DNA from: Stomorhina lunata
Taxonomy: Eukaryota > Arthropoda > Insecta > Diptera > Rhiniidae
Reading direction: 5' to 3'
Assembly: GCA_933228675.1 (NCBI GenBank)
Contig: OW121744.1
Coordinates: 113,902,171 to 113,966,170, forward strand
Length of the DNA: 64,000 nucleotides
This document shows, piece after piece, positions 35,191-47,280 of this stretch. Made by a program: the position numbers and the translations under genes. The stretch's first letter is position 1; each line of letters opens with the position of its first letter. Under the pieces are notes generated by a model, which worked only from the letters and a program-made list of their open reading frames with translations, made no database searches and was not told where the DNA came from.

Positions 35191-36464
35191 ACTGGACTAT
35201 TTATGGGCTCCTCATAGTATAGGATCCCATGAATAATCATACTGTTTTTTTTTCTGTCTTTATAAGTTATGTATTTCCCTATTTGTTATTTTTTACCCCT
35301 AATTTATTGATCTTTTCCCATTGTTTAAACAACAACATTTTGTGTTAACATGACTTACTATCGATGTTAAACCACAAAAGATTTACGCTGCGGTTGGTCG
35401 AATTGTACATAAATAAAACAGCAACACATGAATATGTTCAAATGAATAGGACAAAGAACTTTATCATATTTTAGCAAAAGCTTTTCACTGAAATAAGTTC
35501 ACATGCATACAAATTTTAAAATGAATAGGATTTATTGTAGGTTGAGAGTAGCAGTCGCTGTTGAGTCTTTAAAGTGGTGCCCAGTTCCTAGTTATAAATT
35601 TTATATCACTTGGCTTCATTCAAAATAACTTTTGTTTATTTCTAGTAAATTAATTTCTCTCGAACTTAATTACTTTCTTTTTTAGAGCCAATGGTTTTTT
35701 TCTACAAAATGCAGCATGAAATAGTTATAAAAAATTATTACTTTAACACAACTGATGCCCAAAAGGGGAACACCAGAAAAATGTAAATGAGTTTAATTTA
35801 AGGGAAATATTATTAAGGATTATTAAGATGAAATTAAATTTAAAAATTGCTTAAAATTTCTTTCTGAATTTTCTATACTTCTATTTCAAGATTTTGAAAA
35901 TTTATAGTTCAATTCAAATATTTAATAAAGTTCTTAAATTTATTTTTTCTTTTTCTTCTGGTAACAGACACTCCCTTAGTTCCTGACACCAGTTCCTTTG
36001 ACATGCCACAAGTCCGTTAAACGCCTGCTATTTTATTTAGGCTTAAGGGCTTTAGCCAAGTCTTTTAAAGGCTCTTGAGTAAGACATGAGAAGGAACTAG
36101 GAGATAGGGAAAAAAACTGTGACACTCGATGACAAAGTTTATTGTAAGCTCATTTTAAAGTGTTAAACGATTAAATTGAAAATTCCGCTTTGTTGCTTAT
36201 TTTCTGCGTTACATTTCTTTTACTGCTCCCATTCATCACTTCTCCAAAGAAATGCAAAAAAGTTAAGTCAAAATATCTTTTTAGTCTAAAATTGGTGGCG
36301 TTAATGTTAAGTGAGTGATTCAAGCATATCAATAGAGTAAGATATAGAAGAAAGTTAGGGGATGCAAATACAAAAACTAATAAGGAAGAAAGATAGGAGG
36401 TCAAGAACGACCATAAAATGCCTTAAACCATTGAATTATTTATAAAACTTATGATTTTCATAAA
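35191..36464. other. Single-copy island, no gene supported
   Basis: AT-rich. A 77-codon minus-strand frame (36404-36171) is hydrophobic at its start and has no recognisable feature; its length is not exceptional for the region. Confidence 0.55.
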
Positions 36465-38818
36465 TTTAATAAAATTTTTATATCGCAAAAAAATTTTTTA
36501 TCGAAAAATTTTCTATAGAAAAATTTTTGTATCGAAAAATTTTCTATAGAACAATTTTTCTATAGAAAAATTTTTGTATCGAAAAATTTTCTATAGAACA
36601 ATTTTTATATCGAAAAATTTTTGCAAGAAAAATCTTTATATCAAAAAATTTTCTATCGAAAAATTTTTATAGCGAAAAATTTTCTATAGAAAAATTTTTA
36701 AATCGAAAAAATTTCCATATAAAAATTTTTATATCGAAAAATTTTTCTATAGAAAAATTTGTATATCCACAAAATTTCTTTGGAAAAATTTTTATATCGA
36801 AAAATTTTCTATAGAAAAATTTTTATAGAAAAATTTTGATATCGAAAAATTTTGATATTGAAAAATTTTCTATAGAAGATTTTTTTATATCGAAAAATTT
36901 TCTATAGAAAAATTTTTATATCGAAAAATTTTGTACAGAAAAATTTTTATATCAAAAAATGTCCAAATTTTTATATCGAGAAGTTATCTAAAGAAAAATT
37001 TTTATATCGAAATAAAATTTTTCTATAGAAAATTTTTTATATCAAAAAATTTTTTACAGAAAAAATTTTATATCGAAAAATTTTCCTAAGAAAAATTTTT
37101 ATATCAATTCTAGAAAAATTTTTATATCGAAAAATCTTCTATGGAAAAATGTTTATATCGAAAAATTTTCTATAGAAAAATTTTTATATCGAAAAATTTT
37201 ATATAAAGAAATTTTTATACCCAAAAATTTTCTATAGAAACATTTTTATACCAAAAAATTTTCTATAGAAAAATTTTTATATCGAAAAATTTTTATATAT
37301 AGAAAAATAGAAAAATATTTATATCGAAAAATTTTCTATAGAAAAATTTTTATATCGAAATAAAAATTTTCGACCGAAAAATTTTTTTATTAAAAAATTT
37401 TTATACCGAAAAATTTTCTATAGTAAAATTTTCATACCGAAAAACTTTCTATAGAAAAATGTTTATGCCAAAAAATTGTTATACCTAAAAATTTTCTATA
37501 GAAAAATATTTATATCGAAAAATTTTCCATAGAAAAATTTTAATATCGAAAAATTTTCTATAGAAAAACTTTAATATCGAAAAATTTTTTATAGAAAAAT
37601 TTTAATATCGAAAAATTTTTAATAGAAAAATTTTAATATCGAAAAATTTTTTTATAAAAAATTTTAATTTTCTATAGAAAAATTTTAATATCGAAAAATT
37701 TTAATAGAAAAATTTTTATATCGAAAAATTTTCTATAGAACAATTTTTATATCGAAAAATTTTCTATAGAAAAATTTGTATAACGAAAAATTTTTATATC
37801 GAAAAATTTTCTATAGAAAAATTTTTATATCCAAAAATTTTCTATAGAAAAATTTTTATATCGAAAAATTTTCTATAGAAACATTTTTATATCGAAAAAT
37901 TTTGTATATAAAAATTTTTATATCGAAAAATTTTCCATAGAAAAATTTTTATATAGAAAAATTTTCTATAAGAAAAATTTTATACCGAAAAATTTTCTAA
38001 ACAAAAATTTTCGTATCGAAAATTTTTCTATAAAAAAGTTTGTATATCGAAAAATTTTCTATGGAGAAATTTATATATAGAAATTTTTTATCGAAAAATT
38101 TTCTATAGAAAAATTTTAGTATCGAAAAATTTTCTATAGAAAAATTTTAATATCGAAAATTTTTTATTGAAAAATTTTCTATAGAAAAATTTTTATATAG
38201 AAAAATTTTTTATAGAAAAATTTTTTTATCGAAAAATTTTCTATAGAAAAATATTTATATCGAAAAATTCGCTATATAGAAAAATATATATAGAAAAATT
38301 TTTTTTATATCGAAAATTTTTTTTTATATCCAAAAATTTTCTATAGAACGATTTTTATATCGAAAAATTTTTATATCTTAATTTTCTATAGAAAAATTTT
38401 GATATCAAAAAATTAAAAAAATTTTTATTGAAAAATTTTCTATTGATATTCTATTGAAAAAAATTTTCTATTAGAATAATTTTCTATAGAAAAATGTTTA
38501 TATCAAAAATTTTCTATAGAAAAATTTTTATGTCGAAAAATTTTTATGTCGATAAATTATCTATAGAAAAATTTTTATATCGAAAACTTTTCTAAAAAAA
38601 ATTATTTTTATAACAAAAATTTTTATGTAAAAAAATTTTCTATTGAAAAATTTTCTATAGAAAAATTTTTATGTCGAAAAATTTTCTATAGAAAAATTTT
38701 TATATCGAAAAATTTTCTATAGAAAAATTTTTATATCGAAAAATTTTCTATAGAAAAATTTTTATATCGCAAAATTTTCCATAGAAAAATTTCCATATCA
38801 CAAAATTTTATTACAAAT
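36465..38818. repeat. Family D tandem array, degenerate, about 75 copies
   Basis: Same alternating ATATCG/CTATAG half units as 31660-34852 but with many indels and half-unit skips, for example TTTTTATAGAAAAATTTTG near 36826 and short runs of one half unit. Only the right end (38660-38770) is regular. It appears to be the older of the two D blocks. Confidence 0.9.
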
Positions 38819-39095
38819 GTATGTACAAAAGCAATATATTTCCTCTGGTAGTGTAGTGTAATAAAACCAAATATGTACCTCGAGATGGTTGTACAAGTTT
38901 GAACTTTCCAACTTGTAATCTAAGGTATTTTTATTAATGGTTTTTAAGTCTAACACAAAAAGTGAAGTAATAAAATTTAGAAATTACTTGAAAGGAAAAA
39001 TGTTGACAAAGTTTTTTCTTCTTCAATTTTTAAGAAAATATATCTATTAAAAAACAAATTGGGTTTGCGGTTAAGGTAGAAAAAATAAAAAAGTT
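38819..39095. other. Single-copy spacer
   Basis: AT-rich, no feature seen. Confidence 0.5.
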
Positions 39096-39240
39096 TTTCT
39101 ATCGCCAAGTTGTCTATAGAAAAGTCTATAGAAGACGATACGAAGACCTTTCTATAGAAAAGTCTTCCTATATATAGAAAAGTCTAAAGAAAATAATTCT
39201 TTTCGATAACTTAGAAAAGTCTTTCTACCGTTAACTTGTT
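39096..39240. repeat. Scrambled family B relic with both orientations
   Basis: About 140 bp holding reverse (TTCTATCGCCAAG), forward (AGACGATACGAAGACC) and reverse (AGTCTTCCTATATATAG) spacers in succession, separated by CTATAG cores. It looks like the debris of small inversions at palindromes. Confidence 0.65.
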
Positions 39241-39342
39241 ATAGAATTTACCATGAAAAATTTGTTTATATTTTTTGCTCTTAAGTAGGACATTTACAAA
39301 AAACTTCACTAGCAAATGACATGGAACTACTCAAAGTAGTAG

Positions 39343-39638
39343 CCACCACAACTACCAACACTATCTCTGACAACACCATCAGATATTTTTGTACGAGAGA
39401 TGTTAACTATTAAAGATTTTTTAAAATTTGAAAAAAGCTTCAAAAAAGCTTCTGCTGCTCAGGCCACTGATGGCGAACATGATGGCAATAATGTTAATGT
39501 TAATGCTGCTGGTAAAGACGATGCCCCCGAATTGTTTGGCATTCACTAAAACTGAACAAACACCAACGTGGAAAAATTCGAACAAGAAACGAATTCAAAG
39601 AACACCCAGAAAATGAAGAGGAAATGCTTTGGGTATAG
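39343..39638 (+). pseudogene. Possible decayed coding fragment, forward (low confidence)
   Basis: The frame is open from 39343; with an ATG at 39400 it runs 49 codons to TAA at 39547-39549 and includes MLTIKDFLKFEKSFKKAS and, later, GKDDAPELFGIH. A second frame (39516-39638) then continues coding-like, ending in HPENEEEMLWV before TAG. The stretch 39451-39540 has 43 G/C in 90 bases, far above its surroundings. T-rich sequence ending at TTAAG/TAG (39281-39288) could be a splice acceptor. I do not recognise the protein. A frameshifted exon relic, a real exon with misread ends, or chance are all possible. Confidence 0.28.
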
Positions 39639-39664
39639 GAATTTCTAAGTAAGCGTTTGTTCAG

Positions 39665-39990
39665 TCATTTGTATTTAACACAATTTTCCAATTCATTGGC
39701 ATTTAATGTTTGCTTTTCATTTATGCCACATTCCTTTTGTACAGACACGATGGGCAGAGAGCCCAATTTGAAATTAGCAAAATTTTGCAATGGAATTTCG
39801 TTTTTCAGTTCTAATTTTTTTTTTCATTTGCTTTCAATTTGGAAGCCATCAGCTGCATATGCAAGAAATGGATTTTTCATCATGTTTGGAAAAACATCAT
39901 TATCAAAAACTTCATCCAAAGGCTTTTCTTTTTATTCCTTTTTGCTATAAGTCTCCAATGTTCAGCTGATTTTGTTGTTCTTTGAAACAT
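39665..39990 (-). pseudogene. Possible decayed coding fragment, reverse (low confidence)
   Basis: On the minus strand one frame (39931-39668) is open for 88 codons but for a single TGA at 39826-39824 beside a ten-base A run; pieces include DEVFDNDVFPNMMKNPF and LPIVSVQKECGINEK. Just upstream, another minus frame from ATG at 39990 to a stop at 39880 includes QRTTKSAEHWRLIAKRNKKK and overlaps it with a frame change. The pattern (coding-like composition, one stop, one frame change) is what a pseudogene would show, but an A-rich strand also favours such readings. No family recognised. Confidence 0.25.
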
Positions 39991-40230
39991 TTTATCTAAA
40001 TTACCACTGGTATGGCTTAAAGCCTCTAGAAACTAAGTTTTACCATGAAATTTCAAAGTAATTGATTTTGGGTTTATTTTGAGTCAAAAAAGTTTTTTTT
40101 TTCGAAATTTCTAATGAAGATTCTAAAAAAACATCTGAAGCCTAGTTTGAGGATTTCAAAAAAATAAAAATGAATGTAACTTCTTTTAAAAAGCTTCAAT
40201 TTTTCTAAAACTTTTTAAACAGAAAATTTT
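39991..40230. other. Single-copy spacer
   Basis: AT-rich, no feature seen. Confidence 0.5.
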
Positions 40231-41825
40231 TATTATAATTTATTTTGACAATAGAAAGATATTTCTAGAGAAAATTTGACCATAGGAAGACATTTCTAGA
40301 GAAACGTTGACGGTAGGAGGACATTTCTAGAGAAAAGTTGACGGAAAGACATTTCTAGAGAAATGTTGACAATAGGAAGTCATTTCTAGAGAAAAGTTAA
40401 TGATAGGAAGACATTTCTGAAAATAAACTGACGACAGTAAGACATTTCTATAGAAAAGTTGATGATTGGAAGATATTTCTATAGAAAAGTTAACCATAAA
40501 AAGACATTTCTAGAGAAAAGTTGACGAAAGGAAGAAATTTCCAGATAAAAGTTGACGTTAGGAAGACATTTCTATAGAAAAGTTGACGATAGGTAGACAT
40601 TTCTATAGAAATGTTGACGATAAGAAGACATTTCTAGAAAAAAAGTTGACGATGGGCAGACATTTCTAGAGAAAAGTTGACGAAAGGAAGACATTTCTAT
40701 AGAAAAATTTATGAAAGGAAGATATTTCTATAGAAAAGTTGATGATAGGAAGATATTTCTATAGAAAAGTTGACGATAGGAAGACATTTCTATAGAAAAG
40801 TTGACGTTAAGAGGACATTTTCGTAGAAAAATTTAGGATAGGAAAAGATTTCTAGAAAAAAGTTGACGATAGGAAGATATTTCTAGAGATAAGTTGACAT
40901 GAGCAATATATTTTTATAGAAAAGTTGACGATAGAAAGACATTTCTATAGAAAAGTTGACGATAGGAAGCCATTTCTTTAGAAGAGTGTACGATAGGAAG
41001 ACATTTCTAGAGAAAAGTTAACGATAGGAATAAATTTCTATAGAAAAGTTGACGATAGGAATACATTTCTTTAGAAAAGTTGACGATAGGAATACATTTC
41101 TAGAAAAGTTGACGAAAGGAATACATTTCTATAGAAATGTTGATGATAAGAATACATTTCTATAGAAAAGTTGACGATAGGAAGACACTTTTATAGAAAA
41201 GTTGACGTTAGGAAGACATTTCTATAGAAAAGTTGACGTTAGGTAGACATTTCTATAGAAAAGTTGACGTTAGGAAGACATTTCTATAGAAAAGTTGACG
41301 TTAGGAAGACATTTCTATAGAAAAGTTGACGTTAGGAAGACATTTCTATAGAAAAGTTGACGTTAGGAAGAAATTTCTATTGAAAAGTTGACGTTAGGAA
41401 GACATTTCTATAGAAAAGTTGACGTTAGGAAGACATTTCTGCAGAAAAGTTGACGTTAGAAAGACATTTCTGTAGAAAAGTTGACGTTAGGAAGACATTT
41501 CTATAGAAAAGTTGACGTTAGGAAGACATTTCTATAGAAAAGTTGACGTTAGGAAGACATTTCTATAGAAAAGTTGACGGTAAGGAGACATTTCTAGAGA
41601 AAACTTGACGATAGGAAGACATTTCTGCAGAAAAGTTGAAGTTAGGAAAACATTTCTATAGAAAAGTTGAGGATATGATGACATTTCTAGAGAAAAGTTA
41701 ATGATAGGAAGAAATTTTTAGAGAAAAATTGCCGACACGAAGACGATAGTAAGACAGTTCTAGAGAAAAGTTGACGATATAAAGATTTTTTAATAGAAAA
41801 TTTAACGATATGAAAACTTTTCGTT
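40231..41825 (+). repeat. Family B tandem array, forward, CTAGAG and GACGTTAGG subtypes, about 51 copies
   Basis: 31-bp units with left arm ACATTT. The left part has many CTAGAG cores in place of CTATAG, which breaks the palindrome. The middle (41180-41580) is a homogeneous run with spacer TGACGTTAGGAAG. Both ends are ragged. Subtype blocks again lie in one register. Confidence 0.93.
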
Positions 41826-43300
41826 TGTGTAGTCGACATTATGCATTGGTTATATTAAAAATAGAGTCCGAGGCTTTTTAGTTACATTCCCTCTGCTTTT
41901 GATAAATTTTCAATTGCATATGAGGGCAAATAGGCAAAATTCAATGTTCAAAATTAATTAAAATATTTTTCAAATTTCTATTCCGATGTAAATTAAATTA
42001 CTCCTTTTCAGCACTAGTCAGTTTATTTTACTAGATTAAATTCGTTTTATTTATTTTTGATTTTCATGCATTTGGGCAATAAAACTTCTAGGTAAATTTC
42101 GAAAAAAAAGAATCCTTCTAAAAGCAACTGCTCCTGTTGTTACTAAATAAATATTCTGATTTTATTTAAACTCTAACAAAATTCTTTTGAAATCAACAAA
42201 CGGAAACAAAATTGTTGAAGAAAAAAAAGTTTGTAGTAACTTTTATTTATGATTGTAATAAAGTGTAAAAAGAAAGAAATTGTTCTATTGGGAATATTGA
42301 AAGCCATAAAATATTTCCCTCTTCCTTTAGTTTTTTTGCAGAAAATTCTATACTTAAGTAAAAGACCAGGAAAAAGGCAAACTAGACCAAATAAAGAAAT
42401 TTTATTATTTGCTCTAAATAAAAAGAATAAAATCACAAAAAAGTTGTTTTGCAATAAAATTGCACAAAGAAAGACAATTAAATTTTGAGATTTTTTTTAA
42501 ATAGAAATTTGTATACAATACCTTTTGGTACATTCGATGAGATACTTACCCTCATCAAATGAGATTTTTTGTTTTAGATATAATACCTTTATAATACTTG
42601 GATGTTTTGCAGTTTCAGCAACTGAACTTGACTGGTATAAAGTTATAAACAATGATGACATTTTTGAAAAAAGAAAAAATAATTATTTTTAATTTAATGC
42701 TTAATTATAATTAAGCATTAAATTAAATTTCAAAAGAAAAATTATTTTAATGAACAAATTTTTTTCATACAAAAATCATAAAGAGTATCAAAGTGTAGGC
42801 GAAATCATAATTGAAGACATGGAATAATATATAGGCTGAGACTTAGATCAATATAGACAAACATAGTAGTAAACTATGGCCAACACCAGTATATAAAATT
42901 AGTTTTAGAAGCCAACGTCCATTTCAACATTTTGAAAAATCTTATCCCTTACATTTATTTTCACAAGAGTTTTCTTTAATAGTTTAACAAAGTTGCCAAA
43001 ATGTATTGCTCTAATAATTGTAGCTTGTATTCACTTGAGAATACATAATTAAATAATTAAAGTTTGCGTGTTATAAAATCTTAACATACATATTCATATG
43101 TATTTATATATGGATCCAATAATGAATATAATTAATGAATTTTAACACTTAATTGCAGCTTTCGATACTGTTTGCGTGTTGAGGGAATAAAGTGTGAATA
43201 TCTAAACTAAATTGAGGTAAAGTCAACATTAGGTTCAACATAACATACCCTTAGCATATTTGGGACAAATATGAATAATGTAACATTAATTATTTAAAAC
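41826..43300. other. Single-copy island carrying a 40-bp perfect palindrome
   Basis: AT-rich with overlapping short open frames on both strands (42173-42488) that carry no coding signal. The palindrome at 42688-42727 is listed separately. Confidence 0.6.
42688..42727. repeat. Perfect 40-bp palindrome with no loop
   Basis: The right arm TAATTAAGCATTAAATTAAA (42708-42727) is the exact reverse complement of 42688-42707, with the centre between 42707 and 42708. It is longer than any palindrome in the arrays and stands in single-copy DNA. It could extrude as a cruciform or derive from a small inverted duplication. Confidence 0.9.
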
Positions 43301-45245
43301 AGAAAAGTCGGCTACTTTTCAATAAAAAGACATCTTATCGTCAAATTTTCAATAGAAAAGAGTTTCTATTGTTAAAACCTTAATAAAAAAGAGTCTATCG
43401 AAAAGTCTTCCTATCGTCAACTTTTCTATTTCTATGTAGTCTATCAAAAAGTCTTAATATCGTCAACTTTTATATAGAAAAGTCTTATTATCGTCAACTT
43501 TTCTAAAAAAAAGTTTCTGTCATCAACTTTTCTAAATAAAAGTCTTAATATCGTCAACTTTTCTAAAGAAAAGTCTTCGCATCGTCAACTTTTCTAAAGA
43601 TAAGTCTTCCTATCGTCAACTTTTCTAAACAAAAGTCTTCCTATCGTCAACTATTCTAAACAAAAGTCTTCCTATCGTCAACTTTTCTATAGAAAAGTCT
43701 TCCTATCGTCAACTTTTAAAAGAAAAGTCTTCCTGTCGTCAACTTTTCTAAAGAAAAGTCTTCCTGTCGTCAACTTTTCTAAAGAAAAGTCTTCCTGTCG
43801 TCAACTTTTCTAAAGAAAAGTCTTCCTGTCGTCAACTTTTCTAAAGAAAATTCTTCCTGTCGTCAACTTTTCTAAAGAAAATTCTTCCTATCGTCAACTT
43901 TTCTAAAGAAAATTCTTCCTATCGTCAATTTTTCTATAGAAAAGTCTTCCTATCGTCAACTTTTCTATAGAAAAGTCTTCCTATCGTCAACTTTTCTATA
44001 GAAAAGTCTTCCTATCGTCAACTTTTCTATAGAAAAGTCTTCCTATCGTCAACTTTTCTATAGAAAAGTCTTCCTATCGTCAACTTTTCTATAGAAAAGT
44101 CTTCCTATCGTCAACTTTTCTATAGAAAAGTCTTCCTATCGTCAACCTTTCTATAGAAAAGTCTTCCTATCGTCAACTTTTCTATAGAAAAGTCTTCCTT
44201 TCGTCAACTTTTCTACAGAAAAGTCTTCCTATCGTCAACTTTTCTATAGAAAAGTCTTCCTGTCGACAACTTTTCTATAGAAAAGTCTTCCTATCGTCAA
44301 CTTTTCTATAGAAAAGTCTTCCTAGAAAAGTCTTCCTGTCGTCAACTTTTCTATAGAAAAGTCTTCCTATCGTCAACTTTTCTATAGAAAAGTCTTCCTA
44401 GAAAAGTCTTCCTAGAAAAGTCTTCCTATCGTCAACTTTTCTATAGAAAAGTCTTCCTATCGTCAACTTTTCTATAGAAAAGTCTTCCTATCGTCAACTT
44501 TTCTATAGAAAAGTCTTCCTATCGTCAACTTTTCTATATAAAAGTCTTCCTATCGTCAACTTTTCTATAGAAAAGTCTTCCTATCGTCAACTTTTCTATA
44601 GAAAAGTCTTAATATCGTCAACTTTTCTATAGAAAAGTCTTCCTATCGTTAACTTTTCTACAGAAAAGTCTTCCTATCGTCAACTTTTCTATAGAAAAGT
44701 CTTCCTGTCGTCAACTTTTCTATAGGAATGTCTTCCTTTCTTCAACTTTTCTATAGAAATGTCTTCCTATCGTCAACTTTTCTATCAAAGTGTCTTCCTG
44801 TCGTCAACTTTTCTATAGAAATGTCTTTCTATCGTCAACTTTTCTTTAGAAATGTCTTTCTATCGTCAACTTTTATATAGAAATGTCTTCTTATCGTCAA
44901 CTTTTCTATAGAAATGTTTTCCTAACGTCAACTTTTCTATAGAAATGTCTTTCTATCGTCAACTTTTCTTTAGAAATGTCTTTCTATCGTCAACTTTTAT
45001 ATAGAAATGTCTTCTTATCGTCAACTTTTCTATAGAAATGTCTTCCTATCATCAAGTTTTCTATAGAAATGTCTTCTTGTCGTCAACTTTTCTATAGGAA
45101 TGTTTTCCTATCTTCAACTTTTCTATAGAAATGTCTTCCTATTGTCAACTTTTATATCGAAGTGTCTTCCTGTCGTCAACTTTTCTATAGAAATGTCTTT
45201 CTTTAGTTAACTTTGTTATAGAAATATTTTAATTTAGTGAACTTT
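43301..45245 (-). repeat. Family B tandem array, reverse, about 62 copies
   Basis: The unit reads CTTCCTATCGTCA plus ACTTTTCTATAGAAAAGT on +. 43580-43930 has CTAAAG cores and CTTCCTGTCG spacers; 43930-44720 is near-canonical; 44720-45200 shifts to the AGAAATGTC subtype. Partial units 'cttcctagaaaagt' recur near 44322, 44396 and 44411. Two neighbouring blocks at 44820-44915 and 44944-45040 share the sequence of variants with a spacing of 124 bp (four units). Confidence 0.95.
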
Positions 45246-46550
45246 TCTGTAGTGAAATAATACTAAAATTATTTGTTTAAATCATTTGATAAAAAAAAAT
45301 TATGTGTTTGGAAAAATGTTAATTTGATGTGTGAATAAATTTAGCTATTAAAGAAATTGTATTAGATGTGAGAAATATTTCGATAATTAGGTCACACTAA
45401 AAAATTTGTGTTGGAATTTGTGAAAGTAAAATTAAATAATGTATAGGATAATATATAGGTTACACTTACACAATATTTAGACTATGATGATTTCTAATAT
45501 TTGTACAAATATTTTTATTGGTACTAGTATTTAATACTTATAGTAGTTCTAAAACAAACACTAGCACTTAAACTATATTGAGATACTTATACTCTTTTGA
45601 AGCTAGTATTAGTACTAAATTAAACACTTGTAATACATAGTTCCAATACTGGTACAAACATTTTGCTGTGATAGTTAACGATATTAAATATGTACCTATA
45701 CTAGATCAGGAACTATTTCTCAAAAAAGGGAGTAAAGTAATCATTATTCGAATTCGAATTTACATTTGATACAAATATACTTTTCAATAGAGTTTTTTTA
45801 TTAACTTGTAAAAGTCAAATTTTTATTGGCTTTTTTATTAAAACTAATAATAAATTTTTCCAAAATTACCCTCTAAAGTACAGACTTTACAGCAATTAAA
45901 TTTTTTTCACAATTTTTAATTTATATTTTTTCTTCATAAAATCAAAAATTCGATTAATTTATGTTAATTTTCATTGCAATGACTTAATGTTAATGTTAAA
46001 ACTTAGTCCAACACTTCCTGAAATGACTCAACAACCTAATATTGCTACACAATCGTAAGGCCGGGTCCTGTTCCAACGAGTAAAGACTATTACCATACCA
46101 TGACTTTATTCATGCAAAAACGTTCTCAAATACTCCCTTTATTACTTTCGATTCCTTCTTATTTGTCGTCCTTTTTGAGTTATGTGTCCCAGTTGTGGTA
46201 TAAGTATATTTTAGTGGCTAAAGGCGGAATTTATTTGCATTTTGTTGTACCATTCCCTTTCATTAATGGAGTCATAAAGTCTGCCCCTTCTAATGGGAAT
46301 GTGCAGAAATATTTCTTGAAGCTAAAATAGAGAAATACATAACAATTAGATTAATTTTTTATTACTATTATGAATTATTGCTTTACAATTTCTAATAGAA
46401 TTTTTTATAATTAAGATTAAATTAATGATAAAGCATCTAATATTTCATATTATTAATTACTAATAGATGAATTAATTTTAATGTTTTTAATAAATTTTTC
46501 TTGAACTGCTATAATTTATGAGGTAAATTAATAATTAAATTAAATTTATA
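45246..46550. other. Single-copy island with GGTACTA-type relics, no gene supported
   Basis: 45480-45690 contains scattered TAGTACTAAA, GGTACTAGTATT and CTAGTATTAGTAC words resembling decayed family F. A short palindrome, ATTCGAATTCGAAT, lies at 45746-45759. A 76-codon + frame (46100-46330) has no recognisable domain and no supporting context. Confidence 0.5.
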
Positions 46551-47280
46551 AAAAAAGTTGACAATAGGAAGACTTTGCTATAGAAAAGCTGAAGTTGAAC
46601 TTTTCTATAGAAATGTCTTCCTATCGTCAACTTTTCTATAGAAATGTCTTCGTATCGTCAGCTTTTCTATAGAAATGTCTTCCTATCGTCAACTTTTCCA
46701 TAGAAATGTCTTCCTATCGTCAACTTTTCTATAGAAATGTCTTCCTATCGTCAACTTTTCTATGGAAATGTCTTCCTATCGTCAACTTTTTTATAGAAAT
46801 GTCTACCTGTCGTCAACTTTTCTATAGAAATGTCTTTATATCGTCAACCTTTCTATAGAAATGTCTTCCTCTCATGAACTTCTCTATAGAAATGTCTTAG
46901 TATCGTCAACTTTTCTATAGAAATGTCTTCCAATCGTCAACTTTTCTATAGAAATGTCTTTCTATCGTCAACTTTTCTATAGAAATGTCTTCCTATCGTC
47001 AACTTTTCTATAGAAATGTCTATCTATCGTCAACTTTTCTCTAGAAATGTCTTCCTATCGTCAACTTTTCTATAGAAATGTCTTCCTATCGTCAACTTTT
47101 CTATAGAAATGTCTTCCTATCGTCAACTTTTCTATAGACATGTCTTCCTATCGTCAACTTTTCTATAGAAATGTCTTCCTATCGTCGACTTTTCTATAGA
47201 AATGTCTTCCTATCGTCAACTTTCCTATAGAAATGTCTTACTATTGTCAACTTTTTCATCCAAATATCTCCTATCGAGTA
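46551..47280 (-). repeat. Family B tandem array, reverse, AAATGTC subtype, about 23 copies
   Basis: The first unit is in forward orientation (TTGACAATAGGAAGAC, 46558-46573) and the rest are reverse. The switch lies between cores at 46578 and 46605, 27 bp apart. The remaining units (TCTTCCTATCGTCAAC, TTTTCTATAGAAATG) are fairly uniform. The array ends in diverged units near 47270. Confidence 0.93.

Noticed and set aside
36171..36404. 77-codon minus-strand frame with a hydrophobic start
   Set aside because: No domain, no splice or promoter context, and AT-rich DNA readily gives hydrophobic peptides on the T-rich strand.
42173..42488. Opposite-strand overlapping frames of 93 and 79 codons
   Set aside because: They are mirror images of the same A/T-rich segment; neither shows coding composition.
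46100..46330. 76-codon forward frame
   Set aside because: Unrecognised, isolated, and not longer than expected for a 64-kb six-frame scan.
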